DNA from: a virus
Strand: one strand, 5' to 3'
IMG/VR virus record: IMGVR_UViG_3300022707_002195
Location: 1 to 30,712 of that record
Length of the DNA stretch: 30,712 bases
Shown here: positions 20,606 to 29,094 of the stretch, in pieces
How positions within the stretch are numbered: position 1 is the stretch's first letter
How the letters are laid out: each line of letters begins with the position of its first letter
Translations under genes and position numbers: made by a program
Notes under the pieces: model-generated
What the model saw: only the letters and a program-made list of their open reading frames with translations
The model's database searches: none
What the model was told of the DNA's origin: nothing

Positions 20606-21072
20606 TATCTTGTACCTGTATTTTCCCAAAGATCGAAAAATCTACGCTCTACTTTGTCTAAACTTCTTTTAATATCCAATGCCAGTATCAATTTATTTTT
20701 ACTGGTATCTATTGTCACACTTGCAACTTTTATCGATACAGCAAAGCCATCGTCTACTAAGTTTTGTTGTCCTTTTCTGGCCTCGTCTGCTATGCGGGCG
20801 AAATTAGAAACTGTAAATCTAGAATTTTCGAACAGCCAAAGCTTGGAACCATTCTCAAAATCCCGGCCCTCATTGCCAATCCAACCACGTCGATATCTAG
20901 CATCCAACACTTCTTCTTTGCTTGCACGTCGCTCCCCATATACCCCATATAATATTGAGGTATCAAAAAAATCAGCTGTTTCTATATCGCCATTGGCATC
21001 AATATTAATATCGTAAAGGCCTGTAGTAGGATCTATTGTCAATACTGCATCTGTTACTTTTCCAATTGTCAT
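20605..21072 (-). CDS. Mu gp46-like baseplate protein (GP46 family), 155 residues
   Basis: ATG at 21072 overlaps the gp45-like stop (ATGA). Contains ETADFFDTSILYGVYGERRA, DARYRRGWIGNEGRDFENGS, KLWLFENSRFTVSNFARIAD and EARKGQQNLVDDGFAVSIKV. These are the conserved ‘RRGWWGD…GSKLWLL…’ blocks of Mu gp46, a baseplate protein of contractile tails. Confidence 0.9.
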   Translation of the reverse strand: MTIGKVTDAVLTIDPTTGLYDINIDANGDIETADFFDTSILYGVYGERRASKEEVLDARYRRGWIGNEGRDFENGSKLWLFENSRFTVSNFARIADEARKGQQNLVDDGFAVSIKVASVTIDTSKNKLILALDIKRSLDKVERRFFDLWENTGTR

Positions 21073-21725
21073 GGTACGGGAGTCCCTACTTTAACTTGCG
21101 TATCTCCGTTGGAATCCACTCCCTGGTTGTGCCTATGGGTTCCTCCAATTCCGACACCTCCACTAGTAACTGTTGGCCCCAATGTTGTGGTACCGGTCAC
21201 TACTAAATTACCTGTGATAGTAGTCAAGGCTGAAATTATTTCAACATCTGAAGCCGTGATTGAAACGTCATCTGATGTTACGGTTATGTCACCGGAATCA
21301 ATTGTTATGTTTCCAGACTTAATGTTTATTGCTGCCGTGCCACTACCTCCAGTTTCAATATCGAGATCGCCGCCTTTGCGCCAAATTATAAAAGCATCTG
21401 TTGAAGGATGATAAAAAGCAACTTCACCAGACTCTAATTGGGGTCGATCTTTCGGTTCCCAGACCATCGATAATCTATTTTCTGGATTGTTTTGGATCGA
21501 AAATGCTACTCCAAAAGAACCTGCCGGAGCATTGCTATGAAATCCGTATTGCTCCATCACCAAAGTGTCTGCATCTTTACCTAAATATGTGACTTGCTGG
21601 GTATGCAATTTACTTGTGTCATCTGCTCCGGCACTAGTAACCGACACATATCGCATTTGATTTTTCAAATCGCGCATTTGATTTTGTAGTTGGGTTATTT
21701 GAGCTTGCAGCATTTCTACACTCAC
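21069..21725 (-). CDS. Baseplate spike/assembly protein (Mu gp45, gpV-like), 218 residues
   Basis: Central spike at the baseplate that pierces the host envelope. Residues 1-25 form a coiled coil (MLQAQITQLQNQMRDLKNQM). A gp45 domain follows (TLVMEQYGFHSNAPAGSFGV). The C-terminal half is a beta-helix/repeat region (NIKSGNITIDSGDITVTSDD), ending with GGTHRHNQG, an HxH motif like the metal-binding apex of other spike proteins. ATGA overlap with gp44. Confidence 0.88.
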   Translation of the reverse strand: MSVEMLQAQITQLQNQMRDLKNQMRYVSVTSAGADDTSKLHTQQVTYLGKDADTLVMEQYGFHSNAPAGSFGVAFSIQNNPENRLSMVWEPKDRPQLESGEVAFYHPSTDAFIIWRKGGDLDIETGGSGTAAINIKSGNITIDSGDITVTSDDVSITASDVEIISALTTITGNLVVTGTTTLGPTVTSGGVGIGGTHRHNQGVDSNGDTQVKVGTPVP

Positions 21726-22834
21726 AACAAATCCCCCAATAAATCATCTGCTACTGAGCTAGTACTGGGTTTAGTTAAATCCAAAGCGTACGTAGTTTCA
21801 TCCAAAAAACCCAAAGATGTTTGTTGGCCCCCAGACGAATCTAGGGTGTATGTTACGGAATTACACAACATCTGTTCTCGTTTTCCTAAAAAATCATCTA
21901 CAATTTGATATAATTTATTTGTTTGCCACAGGGCACTTTTTGGATCAGTTAAATCTACTCTGTACCCCGGCACAGTTGCTGCATATGCCAAACCCCGTGC
22001 CCTGGCAATGTTTAATTGCCATTTAGCGCGGGCAATATTTTGGTCATTGGAATAAGGGGCCTCAGCAACTAAAAATAGTTGACGCCCAATCCGTATATCA
22101 GGATCTGAGGCCCCACCCGTTTGGTTTACTGCCGTCGCGAGGTCAGTCTCTCCGGCAAATTCCAGCGGGATGGGGTTAAGTTGAGACACAAATTTATATT
22201 GGTTGTATCTCCCGGTTGTATCAAAACTAAAACTAGCTGCCAATACGTTGTTGTCAGACGCTCCAATCACATGTTGTACTGCACCAGGGGCCGTTTCCCC
22301 TGAGTTTTTAGCAATTACAACATTACCATCCGCGTCACTGGTTAATAAAACTTGTCTTTTCTTACTGTATTTTTCGATAAAACTAAATGCATTTTCGCCA
22401 GGTTCTGGGGAGGCAACATCTTCAGCCTCGTTAAAAGGTGCTGGATTTGCTAAATCAATAACATCAATCTTTAACTTTATATCTTTTAGCACGATTTCAA
22501 TTAGCTTTTTAAGTGTTGTAGCGGCCTCTCTAATATCGGCAATTGGCCCCAAGGAACTATCTAATAAATCTCCCGTTCTATCTCGGCCTTGAATAAGGAT
22601 ACTGTGTAATTTAGCATCGTAACTTACGTCAACCACTTCAATACTACCCGTCAATACCAATTCACCATCCACTATAATTTTACAGGCTTCTCCACCCTTA
22701 AAAGGTAACGGCTCACCTTCAGCAGCAGCCGCTTCAAAGCTAAACGTGCTAGATAAAGCGTCAAGCCGAATTTCACAACTTGCATTTATAAAGTTTTCAT
22801 ACTGCGCGCCATTTACTTCAAGTTTCATAGTCAT
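21722..22834 (-). CDS. Baseplate hub protein (Mu gp44 / gpP-like), 370 residues
   Basis: Hub of the baseplate, comparable to T4 gp27 and P2 gpD. ATG at 22834 overlaps the gp43 stop (ATGA). Contains LEVNGAQYENFINASCEIRL, FKGGEACKIIVDGELVLTGS, LIQGRDRTGDLLDSS and PGENAFSFIEKYSKKRQVLL. The block order matches Mu gp44-like proteins, with a GRDRTGDLLD signature. Confidence 0.88.
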   Translation of the reverse strand: MTMKLEVNGAQYENFINASCEIRLDALSSTFSFEAAAAEGEPLPFKGGEACKIIVDGELVLTGSIEVVDVSYDAKLHSILIQGRDRTGDLLDSSLGPIADIREAATTLKKLIEIVLKDIKLKIDVIDLANPAPFNEAEDVASPEPGENAFSFIEKYSKKRQVLLTSDADGNVVIAKNSGETAPGAVQHVIGASDNNVLAASFSFDTTGRYNQYKFVSQLNPIPLEFAGETDLATAVNQTGGASDPDIRIGRQLFLVAEAPYSNDQNIARAKWQLNIARARGLAYAATVPGYRVDLTDPKSALWQTNKLYQIVDDFLGKREQMLCNSVTYTLDSSGGQQTSLGFLDETTYALDLTKPSTSSVADDLLGDLL

Positions 22835-24084
22835 GCTGTTAAAATATCCACATCACCTGACACAAAAGACACCTCTGAAATAGCATTTAGAGCTATAATT
22901 TCATCCGCAGATTCTGAATTTCCGTAATATTGAAAGCTCAATAATCTAGCAGATGTCTCGGGAGTAAAAACGGATATCACTTGCTTTGCCGATATCCTCT
23001 GAGCATCAAAAAAGGATTGGACAACCACCCTCATATCTGTCAGAGAGTCATTAACAGCCTGGCTGGTTGACACGTTGGTGGTTACGCTATCAGTAATTGA
23101 GTTATCTACTATCTCTGAGTACTGCACGTTAAGCGCGGCTTCAGCGGCCTCTATTTCTGCAACCGTTTCAAACTCAATTTGTGATACAGCAACATAAGCA
23201 TACCCCAAAGCTTGAGCATTAATGGCTCGATTTAGCACCCCTCGATTTTGTTTTCTCTCGGTTAGTCCTGCGGTGGTTGTATTAACATCGTCTTCATCGC
23301 CCCCACCAAATCCAAACATGCCCTGGAAGGCTTTTGCCGTGTTTTCGGTTGTTGAAAATAAGCCATTTATGTTACTAAATAAGTTGCTTACGTTTTGGGC
23401 CAATGCTTGCGGGTCTACAACTAAAGAGTTTATGTTTGCTGTTGTTTGCCCGATAAAACTATTAAACTCGTTAATTTCATCCGCCGCAGCCCCTATAAAT
23501 GATGTAGCCTCTACTGCGGTATCGATAACCTCAGTAACTTTATCTTTAGCATCTTGGAAATTATTTAAGAATTTAGTGGTCACTGAATAATTATCTGTTA
23601 TCGATTTAGTCACTGCCGCAACAACATTAGCTCGCTCTTGACTGAGCTGGGAAATATCAGTGACCGTTAATACCGGTATCCCCGTTGAGTCATTGACCTC
23701 AAAAGACACTGACAGTATTGATTCGCCGAAAGCTGAGAAATTTTCATTGATAGATAAGGTAGTGGCTACTACATTTTCTATTCGTCCGTACAGGGGGTGT
23801 ATCAACACCCCTGGGCCTTTGGCCTCAATGGCCGCTAGCAATTTATCCCGGTATTGAAAATAATCTTCTTTTGGGGTTAGGTTATCTGGCGTTTTCCCTC
23901 TATCAGAAATAATGATTTCTAATTGGTAAGATCGTGGCTGTAATCCTAAATCCTCAATGGTTTGAGTGTCCCGATTTGGAAATTCTTTCTTAACAAACTT
24001 GCGCCCACCCGTGACACTACCCGACCGGATTCGAATAGGGATCTCTTTAAAAGAACCAACTAATATTTTACTTTCGTCAGTCAT
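22831..24084 (-). CDS. Tail/DNA circularisation-family protein (Mu gp43, DNA_circ_N), 417 residues
   Basis: ATG at 24084 overlaps the tape measure stop (TAATG). The N-terminal domain has GSFKEIPIRIRSGSVTGGRK and the sequence KKEFPNRDTQTIEDLGLQPR, the conserved ‘GGRK…EFP-x-RD…EDLG’ signature of DNA_circ_N. A helical C-terminal half follows. In Mu-type tails this protein lies between tape measure and hub; the ‘DNA circularisation’ name is historical and its tail role is more likely. Confidence 0.87.
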   Translation of the reverse strand: MTDESKILVGSFKEIPIRIRSGSVTGGRKFVKKEFPNRDTQTIEDLGLQPRSYQLEIIISDRGKTPDNLTPKEDYFQYRDKLLAAIEAKGPGVLIHPLYGRIENVVATTLSINENFSAFGESILSVSFEVNDSTGIPVLTVTDISQLSQERANVVAAVTKSITDNYSVTTKFLNNFQDAKDKVTEVIDTAVEATSFIGAAADEINEFNSFIGQTTANINSLVVDPQALAQNVSNLFSNINGLFSTTENTAKAFQGMFGFGGGDEDDVNTTTAGLTERKQNRGVLNRAINAQALGYAYVAVSQIEFETVAEIEAAEAALNVQYSEIVDNSITDSVTTNVSTSQAVNDSLTDMRVVVQSFFDAQRISAKQVISVFTPETSARLLSFQYYGNSESADEIIALNAISEVSFVSGDVDILTA

Positions 24085-25583
24085 TAGGTAGCACCTGGTA
24101 GTAAGTTCAACCCAAAGTTTAAACTTTTACTTTGGGTTTTTATTTTTGATGAAATAACTTCTGTTCCGGGCGAGGCTTTAAGGACAATTTCACCTTTAAT
24201 AGTTGCAGAGCCTCCAGATTGGGCTGCTGAAACTAGATTTTCCTGTGAAGCTGCTCGGCGAGAATTAATTTCCTCCCTTATATTCTGAGTTCTTAATTCT
24301 GCATTCCTTAAATTTATATCTCGGCCTCCAATATGCCCGACAAGTCCAGCCAAAGCCTCCCCTGAAAATCTACCAATTACATTAATACCCTTGGCAACCA
24401 ACGCAAGTGCTTTACCTAATAAACCAAAGGTATTGGCTAAAAGACTTAGGACAGAAGCTAAACTTTCAATATCTTTTTCACTGAACGATTCAATCCATTT
24501 ACCAAAAGCTTCCCCTTGTTTAAGTAATGCTGGCTCTAATTTATTAAAAGTTTTTATTACTGATTCATTAAGAGTAACCCCCAACTTTCTCATTTTAGCG
24601 TTGAAAGTTCCTAGTCTTATCGAGGCTTGTTCTTGGGCGACGTTTGTTCCAGTAAGTTCCTTGGTAAACTGACGAATTAAAGGTATATTTTTACGTAATA
24701 TTAAAATGGATCTTAAATTTTCAAGCCCAAATTCCTTAATTACTTGGACATTGGACAACCCTAATTTTTCTATCATTTCTAAACTTTTAATTATTCCTAC
24801 TTTAGAGGGGGCCAATCTCCCTTTCATAAAGCCTTCTAATTTAGATAAAGTACCTCTCAGGGCCGTTCCGGCTTCAGCCCCTTTTATTTCATTTTTTGCC
24901 AACGTTTGAATTAAAGCATTTGTTTCTTCAAAAGAAACATTAAATTGGGCCGCTACGGAACCTACATTTTTTAATGCTTCTGCAGTCTCCCCAACTAACG
25001 AAGAGCCAATTTTAGCGCCTGCTGCAATGACATTTACAAATCTGGCAGCTTGGTCAGCCCCCTTATTAAACTGATTCAATGCCCCTACTGAGGCCCTTAC
25101 AGCATCAGGTACTGCAATCCCTGCGGCATTAGCAAGCAATAAAACCTGCTCGGTAACAATCGATAATCCCTTTGGATCTTTTAACAATTCAGATTTCGCA
25201 GAGGCAATTTGAGTAAAAGCCCCCGCAACTTTTACTTGGGAAATAGATGCTGCTCTTGATAACCTAAATGTTTCAGTTGTAAGTTTTTTCAGTGCATCTC
25301 CGGATGCTCCCGTTATTGCGGATAAATCGGCTATTGAATCTTGAAAAGCTGCACCAGAAGTAATTATTTTCCTAAATGCTAGAGTGGCAGAAGCTGTAAT
25401 AGCTAAAAAAGCACCTGTGGCTACAGACCTTAATTTTTTAAATGATGCCGCAAGTTTAGTTTTAATAAGCAAAGCGGCTTTAGTAGCGTTAGTACCAAAG
25501 CTAACCATTTGACGATTTATTTTTTTAGCTGCACGAGAAAATCTATTTTGCAACTCAATAATAAAACTAATTTTATTTGCCAT
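24084..25583 (-). CDS. Tail tape measure protein (TP901-type core), 499 residues
   Basis: Sets tail length. ATG at 25583. The N-terminal core contains FQDSIADLSAITGASGDALK, FRLSRAASISQVKVAGAFTQ and IQTLAKNEIKGAEAGTALRG, typical of the TP901/lambda-type tape measure family. A hydrophobic helical region follows (LASVLSLLANTFGLLGKALA). At roughly 0.15 nm per residue the tail would be about 75 nm; that is an estimate. It follows the chaperone gene with a short gap. Confidence 0.92.
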   Translation of the reverse strand: MANKISFIIELQNRFSRAAKKINRQMVSFGTNATKAALLIKTKLAASFKKLRSVATGAFLAITASATLAFRKIITSGAAFQDSIADLSAITGASGDALKKLTTETFRLSRAASISQVKVAGAFTQIASAKSELLKDPKGLSIVTEQVLLLANAAGIAVPDAVRASVGALNQFNKGADQAARFVNVIAAGAKIGSSLVGETAEALKNVGSVAAQFNVSFEETNALIQTLAKNEIKGAEAGTALRGTLSKLEGFMKGRLAPSKVGIIKSLEMIEKLGLSNVQVIKEFGLENLRSILILRKNIPLIRQFTKELTGTNVAQEQASIRLGTFNAKMRKLGVTLNESVIKTFNKLEPALLKQGEAFGKWIESFSEKDIESLASVLSLLANTFGLLGKALALVAKGINVIGRFSGEALAGLVGHIGGRDINLRNAELRTQNIREEINSRRAASQENLVSAAQSGGSATIKGEIVLKASPGTEVISSKIKTQSKSLNFGLNLLPGAT

Positions 25584-25594
25584 TTCCAGGAAAC

Positions 25595-25792
25595 CTATTG
25601 TTTTTCCGCGACTTTAATACACAAATCAAATATATCAAAAAATTTAACCAGGGGGATTGACTCTAACCATTTGATTCCATACCCCCCTTTAGATATACAC
25701 ATTATAAGTAGTGCAAATTGTGACATTTCTTTCTCGGTGTATGCTCGAAGTTGACCTTTATCACTGGCGACTGATCGATTCAAGCTAGAATA
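25595..25792 (-). CDS. Frameshift extension of the tail assembly chaperone, about 65 residues
   Basis: This frame has no ATG of its own (TTG at 25783 is the earliest alternative). It lies in the -1 frame of the preceding gene and is open from the A-AAT-TTT slippery site (25798-25792). It continues LNRSVASDKGQLRAYTEKEM, then SQFALLIMCISKGGYGIKWL, ending CIKVAEKQ. P2 E/E', lambda G/GT and Mu gp41/gp42 show the same organisation: a short protein and a frameshifted extension that binds the tape measure. The tape measure gene follows 12 bases later. Confidence 0.75.
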   Translation of the reverse strand, partial: YSSLNRSVASDKGQLRAYTEKEMSQFALLIMCISKGGYGIKWLESIPLVKFFDIFDLCIKVAEKQ

Positions 25793-26241
25793 AAATTTAC
25801 AATGTACTCCCCAGTTAAATTTTGGAAATCATCTATTGTCATCTTCTCCATTAACGGATACGTTAGTTTGTGCTCCCCATCCACTTGAGCTAATCCGGAT
25901 TTAAATATTTCTTTCGCATAGCCAAAAATAACATTGGCGTCGATACTTGCGCTGCTGAATATAAGGGCTAAAATTAATTCCGGAGTTAATTCCCCAGAAT
26001 CATCAGTACCCCCAGTACCCTCAGTATCGGTTGCTTTTTTGGGATTGGTTTCTAGAACTTCAGCATAATCAAGCTGATCTTTTCTCAACATATGCATTAT
26101 GGACTGCTTTAATTGAGACGCCAAATGATGTTCTTTCATCGTAGGGGGCTGAATAGAAATAAAACTAGCGTCCCGTTTCTCGCCTTTGAAAGCATAATTG
26201 AAGGGGGTTTGTAAATTAAAGACAAAATTCTGTGTTTCCAT
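25780..26241 (-). CDS. Tail assembly chaperone (Mu gp41-like), 153 residues
   Basis: ATG at 26241, with an AGGT-type site. Contains NFVFNLQTPFNYAFKGEKRD and ISIQPPTMKEHHLASQLKQS, followed by an acidic Gly/Asp-rich linker (DTEGTGGTDDSGELTPELIL). It occupies the position between tube and tape measure. Near its end are two possible slippery heptamers, A-AAT-TTA (25822-25816) and A-AAT-TTT (25798-25792), leading to the downstream -1 frame. Confidence 0.85.
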   Translation of the reverse strand: METQNFVFNLQTPFNYAFKGEKRDASFISIQPPTMKEHHLASQLKQSIMHMLRKDQLDYAEVLETNPKKATDTEGTGGTDDSGELTPELILALIFSSASIDANVIFGYAKEIFKSGLAQVDGEHKLTYPLMEKMTIDDFQNLTGEYIVNFILA

Positions 26242-26269
26242 GTTGACCTCGCTATTTTGGATTTAAAAA

Positions 26270-26659
26270 TTATGTTGCTGGGTTTGAACTAAATTCTATT
26301 CCAATATCTCCATCGGTTGCTGCACTTGATTCTGGGTCTTCAAGAATCGCGGCCAAAGTAAATACCCGCGTAAATGTTGAGCCAGATGGACCAACTAGCT
26401 CAACAACATTGTTATTCAAGTTGGTTTTCCAAGCCCTTTTAAAGGCTTCATTTTCTTCAGTTGTGGGCATTGAAAATTTAACATTTCCCATTTTAGATGC
26501 CAAATCTTGGGAAAATACTTGCTCTGTTTGGCCCCCTCCTACAACTGCATTTCGGATTGAGTAATCACCAAAACCATCTTTCCAAGTTAGGCTATCTGCG
26601 GTATATGCAATTACATCATCATTCACGATTATCGTGATATCATTCATTTGGGTGGCCAT
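26270..26659 (-). CDS. Tail tube protein (Mu gp40-like), 129 residues
   Basis: Forms the inner tail tube. ATG at 26659 with AAGGAGG 8 bases upstream. Product MATQMNDITIIVNDDVIAYT, then VKFSMPTTEENEAFKRAW and a C-terminal FSSNPAT; size and place right after the sheath match the Mu tail tube family (about 118 residues). Confidence 0.85.
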   Translation of the reverse strand: MATQMNDITIIVNDDVIAYTADSLTWKDGFGDYSIRNAVVGGGQTEQVFSQDLASKMGNVKFSMPTTEENEAFKRAWKTNLNNNVVELVGPSGSTFTRVFTLAAILEDPESSAATDGDIGIEFSSNPAT

Positions 26660-26686
26660 TTATTGCCCTCCTTAGTTAAATTAAAA

Positions 26687-28240
26687 TTATGCCGCAGTAT
26701 CGAAAGCAATTTTCATTGTTGCTGCAATTTCTCGGAGCTGTGTCACAATTGGTACGGTCATTTGTATTGTGGCTTTACCAAGTGCTTTATCAATAATAAT
26801 TACTAAATTATCGTTGAAAAATACTAATGCCGTTTCGCCAGCTTCCAATAACACAAAATTTACACCCGTAAGATCCTGGAATAATCGTTTTGAGAAACTG
26901 CGAATCACTTGTGAGTTAGCCATATCATGGCCCTTGACCACATCCCCGGTTGTTAATCTAGATTGTGCAAATCGCTTAACGTAATTGTTTGCAAAATATT
27001 CCCTTGACTGGCTAGCGGTATCCACAAAATTCAAAAATGTAAATGAAGGATCTGGATTCCCTGCGGAATCAGTTTTATATGTGGTAACAAGCTCCCCTGT
27101 GATCACTGTATTACCAGCTTTATTATTTCCGATTACTGAAATACCATCATCTTTCAAATCTTCAATTTCGGTATCAGTAAAACCTCGCCCATTTCTGATT
27201 GGCAATAGGTCCGCAAACGGAACATTAAAATAAGGTTTTGAGGCTTGGTGAGGGCCACCAAAACTATCTAATGGGCCATTGGCAGTGATCGTAATATCCG
27301 CCACTGAGAAACCATCGGTATCTAATTTCAGGCCTCTGAAACCAGCCCAATAAGATGCAATTGCCAAGGGCATTTCGACTACTGCGGGGCCTGCATAATT
27401 AGTTTCAGTTTGTTTTTCATCCCCGAAAATTAATAGGCTTTGGCTGTTTAAAGCCGCGCCTAAAGCTTTAAGATTTGCAACCGAATCGGTTAGTGCTGTA
27501 AATGCCACGCCGTCCAACACTGAGCCATCTGCATTAAATCTAGGGTCAAGTAGAGCCCTTACAACAACCGTGTCCTCCGGCCAGCCCCAAACGATTGCTT
27601 GGTATCTTCGGTTGCCAATTACGTCTAGCACCCCGGTTAAAGTTGGATCGGTTGCTCCGGATGCCATGGTTGTTACGGTAGTTGTAATACCTGCTACTGA
27701 GCCAATAACTTCCAGCGGAATACTGTTGCCAAATTTACCGTCATGAATTGCGGTCATGGTCACAGTGCCAGTAGAATTACTTGAGGTAACTGGCACTGTT
27801 AAATCGGCATTGACCACAGTATCTATTGAGGCACCTACCACGGTTGCCGTGTCACCGTTTGACACGGCAACTGAGAATTTGTGATTTCTTTCTGAGCCCG
27901 TGATAACAGTTAAAGTACCTGCCTCCGTCGCGGTGCCTGATACTGCTACCGTGCCGGTTGCTGGTGTGCCACTTGCATCATCTAAACCAATAGCATCGAC
28001 TTGCACTTGCTGATTACGTCTTTTGTTTGCTCGCACCATCATCGCTAGCATGCTATCCGGGCCAAACAGGGTATCTTCAGAGCCGTCATTTGGGATGCTC
28101 TCGGTCAAGGCACCGTCTGCAACAGTTGCAGCAGATGTTATTTGCCCGACAAATAGGATTTTCTGTGCTGTATTACCAACAGTCGTACTAGCGTTGACAA
28201 TATTAACCGTGGTTTTTGGCTGCTTGATAATAGTTGTCAT
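26687..28240 (-). CDS. Tail sheath protein (Mu gpL-like, subtilisin-like sheath domain), 517 residues
   Basis: Contractile sheath subunit, hence a myovirus. ATG at 28240 overlaps the DUF2635 stop. Recognisable segments are PNDGSEDTLFGPDSMLAMMV, GTVTMTAIHDGKFGNSIPLE, VWGWPEDTVVVRALLDPRF, ALGAALNSQSLLIFGDEKQ and PFADLLPIRNGRGFTDTEI, with the C-terminal handshake region ALGKATIQMTVPIVTQLREI. Order DUF2635-sheath-tube matches Mu. Confidence 0.92.
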   Translation of the reverse strand: MTTIIKQPKTTVNIVNASTTVGNTAQKILFVGQITSAATVADGALTESIPNDGSEDTLFGPDSMLAMMVRANKRRNQQVQVDAIGLDDASGTPATGTVAVSGTATEAGTLTVITGSERNHKFSVAVSNGDTATVVGASIDTVVNADLTVPVTSSNSTGTVTMTAIHDGKFGNSIPLEVIGSVAGITTTVTTMASGATDPTLTGVLDVIGNRRYQAIVWGWPEDTVVVRALLDPRFNADGSVLDGVAFTALTDSVANLKALGAALNSQSLLIFGDEKQTETNYAGPAVVEMPLAIASYWAGFRGLKLDTDGFSVADITITANGPLDSFGGPHQASKPYFNVPFADLLPIRNGRGFTDTEIEDLKDDGISVIGNNKAGNTVITGELVTTYKTDSAGNPDPSFTFLNFVDTASQSREYFANNYVKRFAQSRLTTGDVVKGHDMANSQVIRSFSKRLFQDLTGVNFVLLEAGETALVFFNDNLVIIIDKALGKATIQMTVPIVTQLREIAATMKIAFDTAA

Positions 28241-28455
28241 TTAGACGACTCCTGTTTTGATTTGGTTTTCTTTGCGGGCTTGGCTTGCTTGTTCGGTTGG
28301 TCAATTTCTATGCAATTGTCTGTTTTGGCATCTCTAAATCGGCGACGCCAATGTAAATCCAGGGGGGTGCCTTCTTTGTCTGTTTCAACCACCACGGTTT
28401 GGTCTTTTTGCCACCCGGGAATGTTTTTCAGTACTTTTACCTTTACTTCGGACAT
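28237..28455 (-). CDS. DUF2635 protein (Mu gp38-like), 72 residues
   Basis: Small protein immediately upstream of sheath genes in Mu-like tails. ATG at 28455. Contains VKVKVLKNIPGWQKDQTVVV and LDLHWRRRFRDAKTDNCIEI; the WRRR-x-x-DA-D core is the family signature. The C-terminus is lysine-rich. Function unknown. ATGA overlap with the sheath gene. Confidence 0.85.
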   Translation of the reverse strand: MSEVKVKVLKNIPGWQKDQTVVVETDKEGTPLDLHWRRRFRDAKTDNCIEIDQPNKQAKPAKKTKSKQESSK

Positions 28456-28477
28456 AAAATTACCTCTGATTTTGGTA

Positions 28478-28520
28478 ATTATACTATGGTTGGACCAAGT
28501 TAGTAAGTACTTACCAACTT
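28478..28520 (-). promoter_or_regulatory. Candidate late promoter with 24-bp palindrome
   Basis: In the 73-bp gap before the tail operon, a perfect TATAAT (28483-28478, minus strand) lies about 23 bases upstream of the DUF2635 ATG. Upstream is a 24-base palindrome (28497-28520; arms AAGTTAGTAAG with one mismatch), a possible operator or activator site overlapping the -35 region. No good -35 hexamer is seen, which suits an activator-dependent late promoter. Confidence 0.45.
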
Positions 28521-28528
28521 AGATAGTT

Positions 28529-28798
28529 CTATATCGTTGATTCAGGGGTCCAGTCACTGGGTTTTTGTTCATATCGGGTAAATCCTGGCTCTATTACTGC
28601 ATCAATATCAGTATCTGAGCACAATCGCTCTGGCGTATGCGCAAAGCCCCATTCATCCTGAGCATCTGATTTAGAGACTACTGCCCAGGTTTGCATCACA
28701 TAACCGTTTTCCAAGTTGATCGGGCAACCTAAAAAGGTATTAACGGCGGACAAAGAATCCTCTGCATCTTGTTGATTGTCCCAAGTAATCCAGCACAT
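28529..28798 (-). CDS. Small protein of the GCPI/WGF pair (copy 2), 89 residues
   Basis: The ATG at 28798 has CGGAG 7 bases upstream, in the last codons of the upstream gene. Product MCWITWDNQQDAEDSLSAVN, then LGCPINLENGYVMQTWAVVS and WGFAHTPERL. It shares the pattern GCPI-x-L-x-NGY-x-M…WGF-x-x-P with the upstream gene. Such short proteins follow tail surface proteins in phages; a role as their chaperone or accessory is plausible. Function unknown. Confidence 0.75.
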   Translation of the reverse strand: MCWITWDNQQDAEDSLSAVNTFLGCPINLENGYVMQTWAVVSKSDAQDEWGFAHTPERLCSDTDIDAVIEPGFTRYEQKPSDWTPESTI

Positions 28799-28800
28799 TT

Positions 28801-29094
28801 TTATACTCCGTTGATTGTTAAAACTCTTGGTTGCTTTCGCCAATTTCTAGGTCTTTTGGAAAGAACTGAAAAATTACCTCTGATTCGACCCATAACAAAT
28901 TGCCCCGTTTTTCCCAATCTAGTTTTCGGTTTTGTGAAACCCCATTTGATTTCCCCATTTGATTTTTCTTTTGGTACAACAAAGGCTCTCATTTCATATC
29001 CATTGGGTAATTTGATTGGACACCCGTATGCATTATTTACTTCTTCTATTGCAGCTAAATAATCTTCTTCTGAATCAAAAATTAAAAAAGTCAT
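28801..29094 (-). CDS. Small protein of the GCPI/WGF pair (copy 1), 97 residues
   Basis: ATG at 29094 overlaps the upstream stop (ATGA). Product MTFLIFDSEEDYLAAIEEVN, then YGCPIKLPNGYEMRAFVVPK and IKWGFTKPKTRLGKTGQF, with a basic C-terminus. Paralogue of the gene at 28529-28798, though more diverged than the lectin-like pair. Function unknown. Confidence 0.75.
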   Translation of the reverse strand: MTFLIFDSEEDYLAAIEEVNNAYGCPIKLPNGYEMRAFVVPKEKSNGEIKWGFTKPKTRLGKTGQFVMGRIRGNFSVLSKRPRNWRKQPRVLTINGV

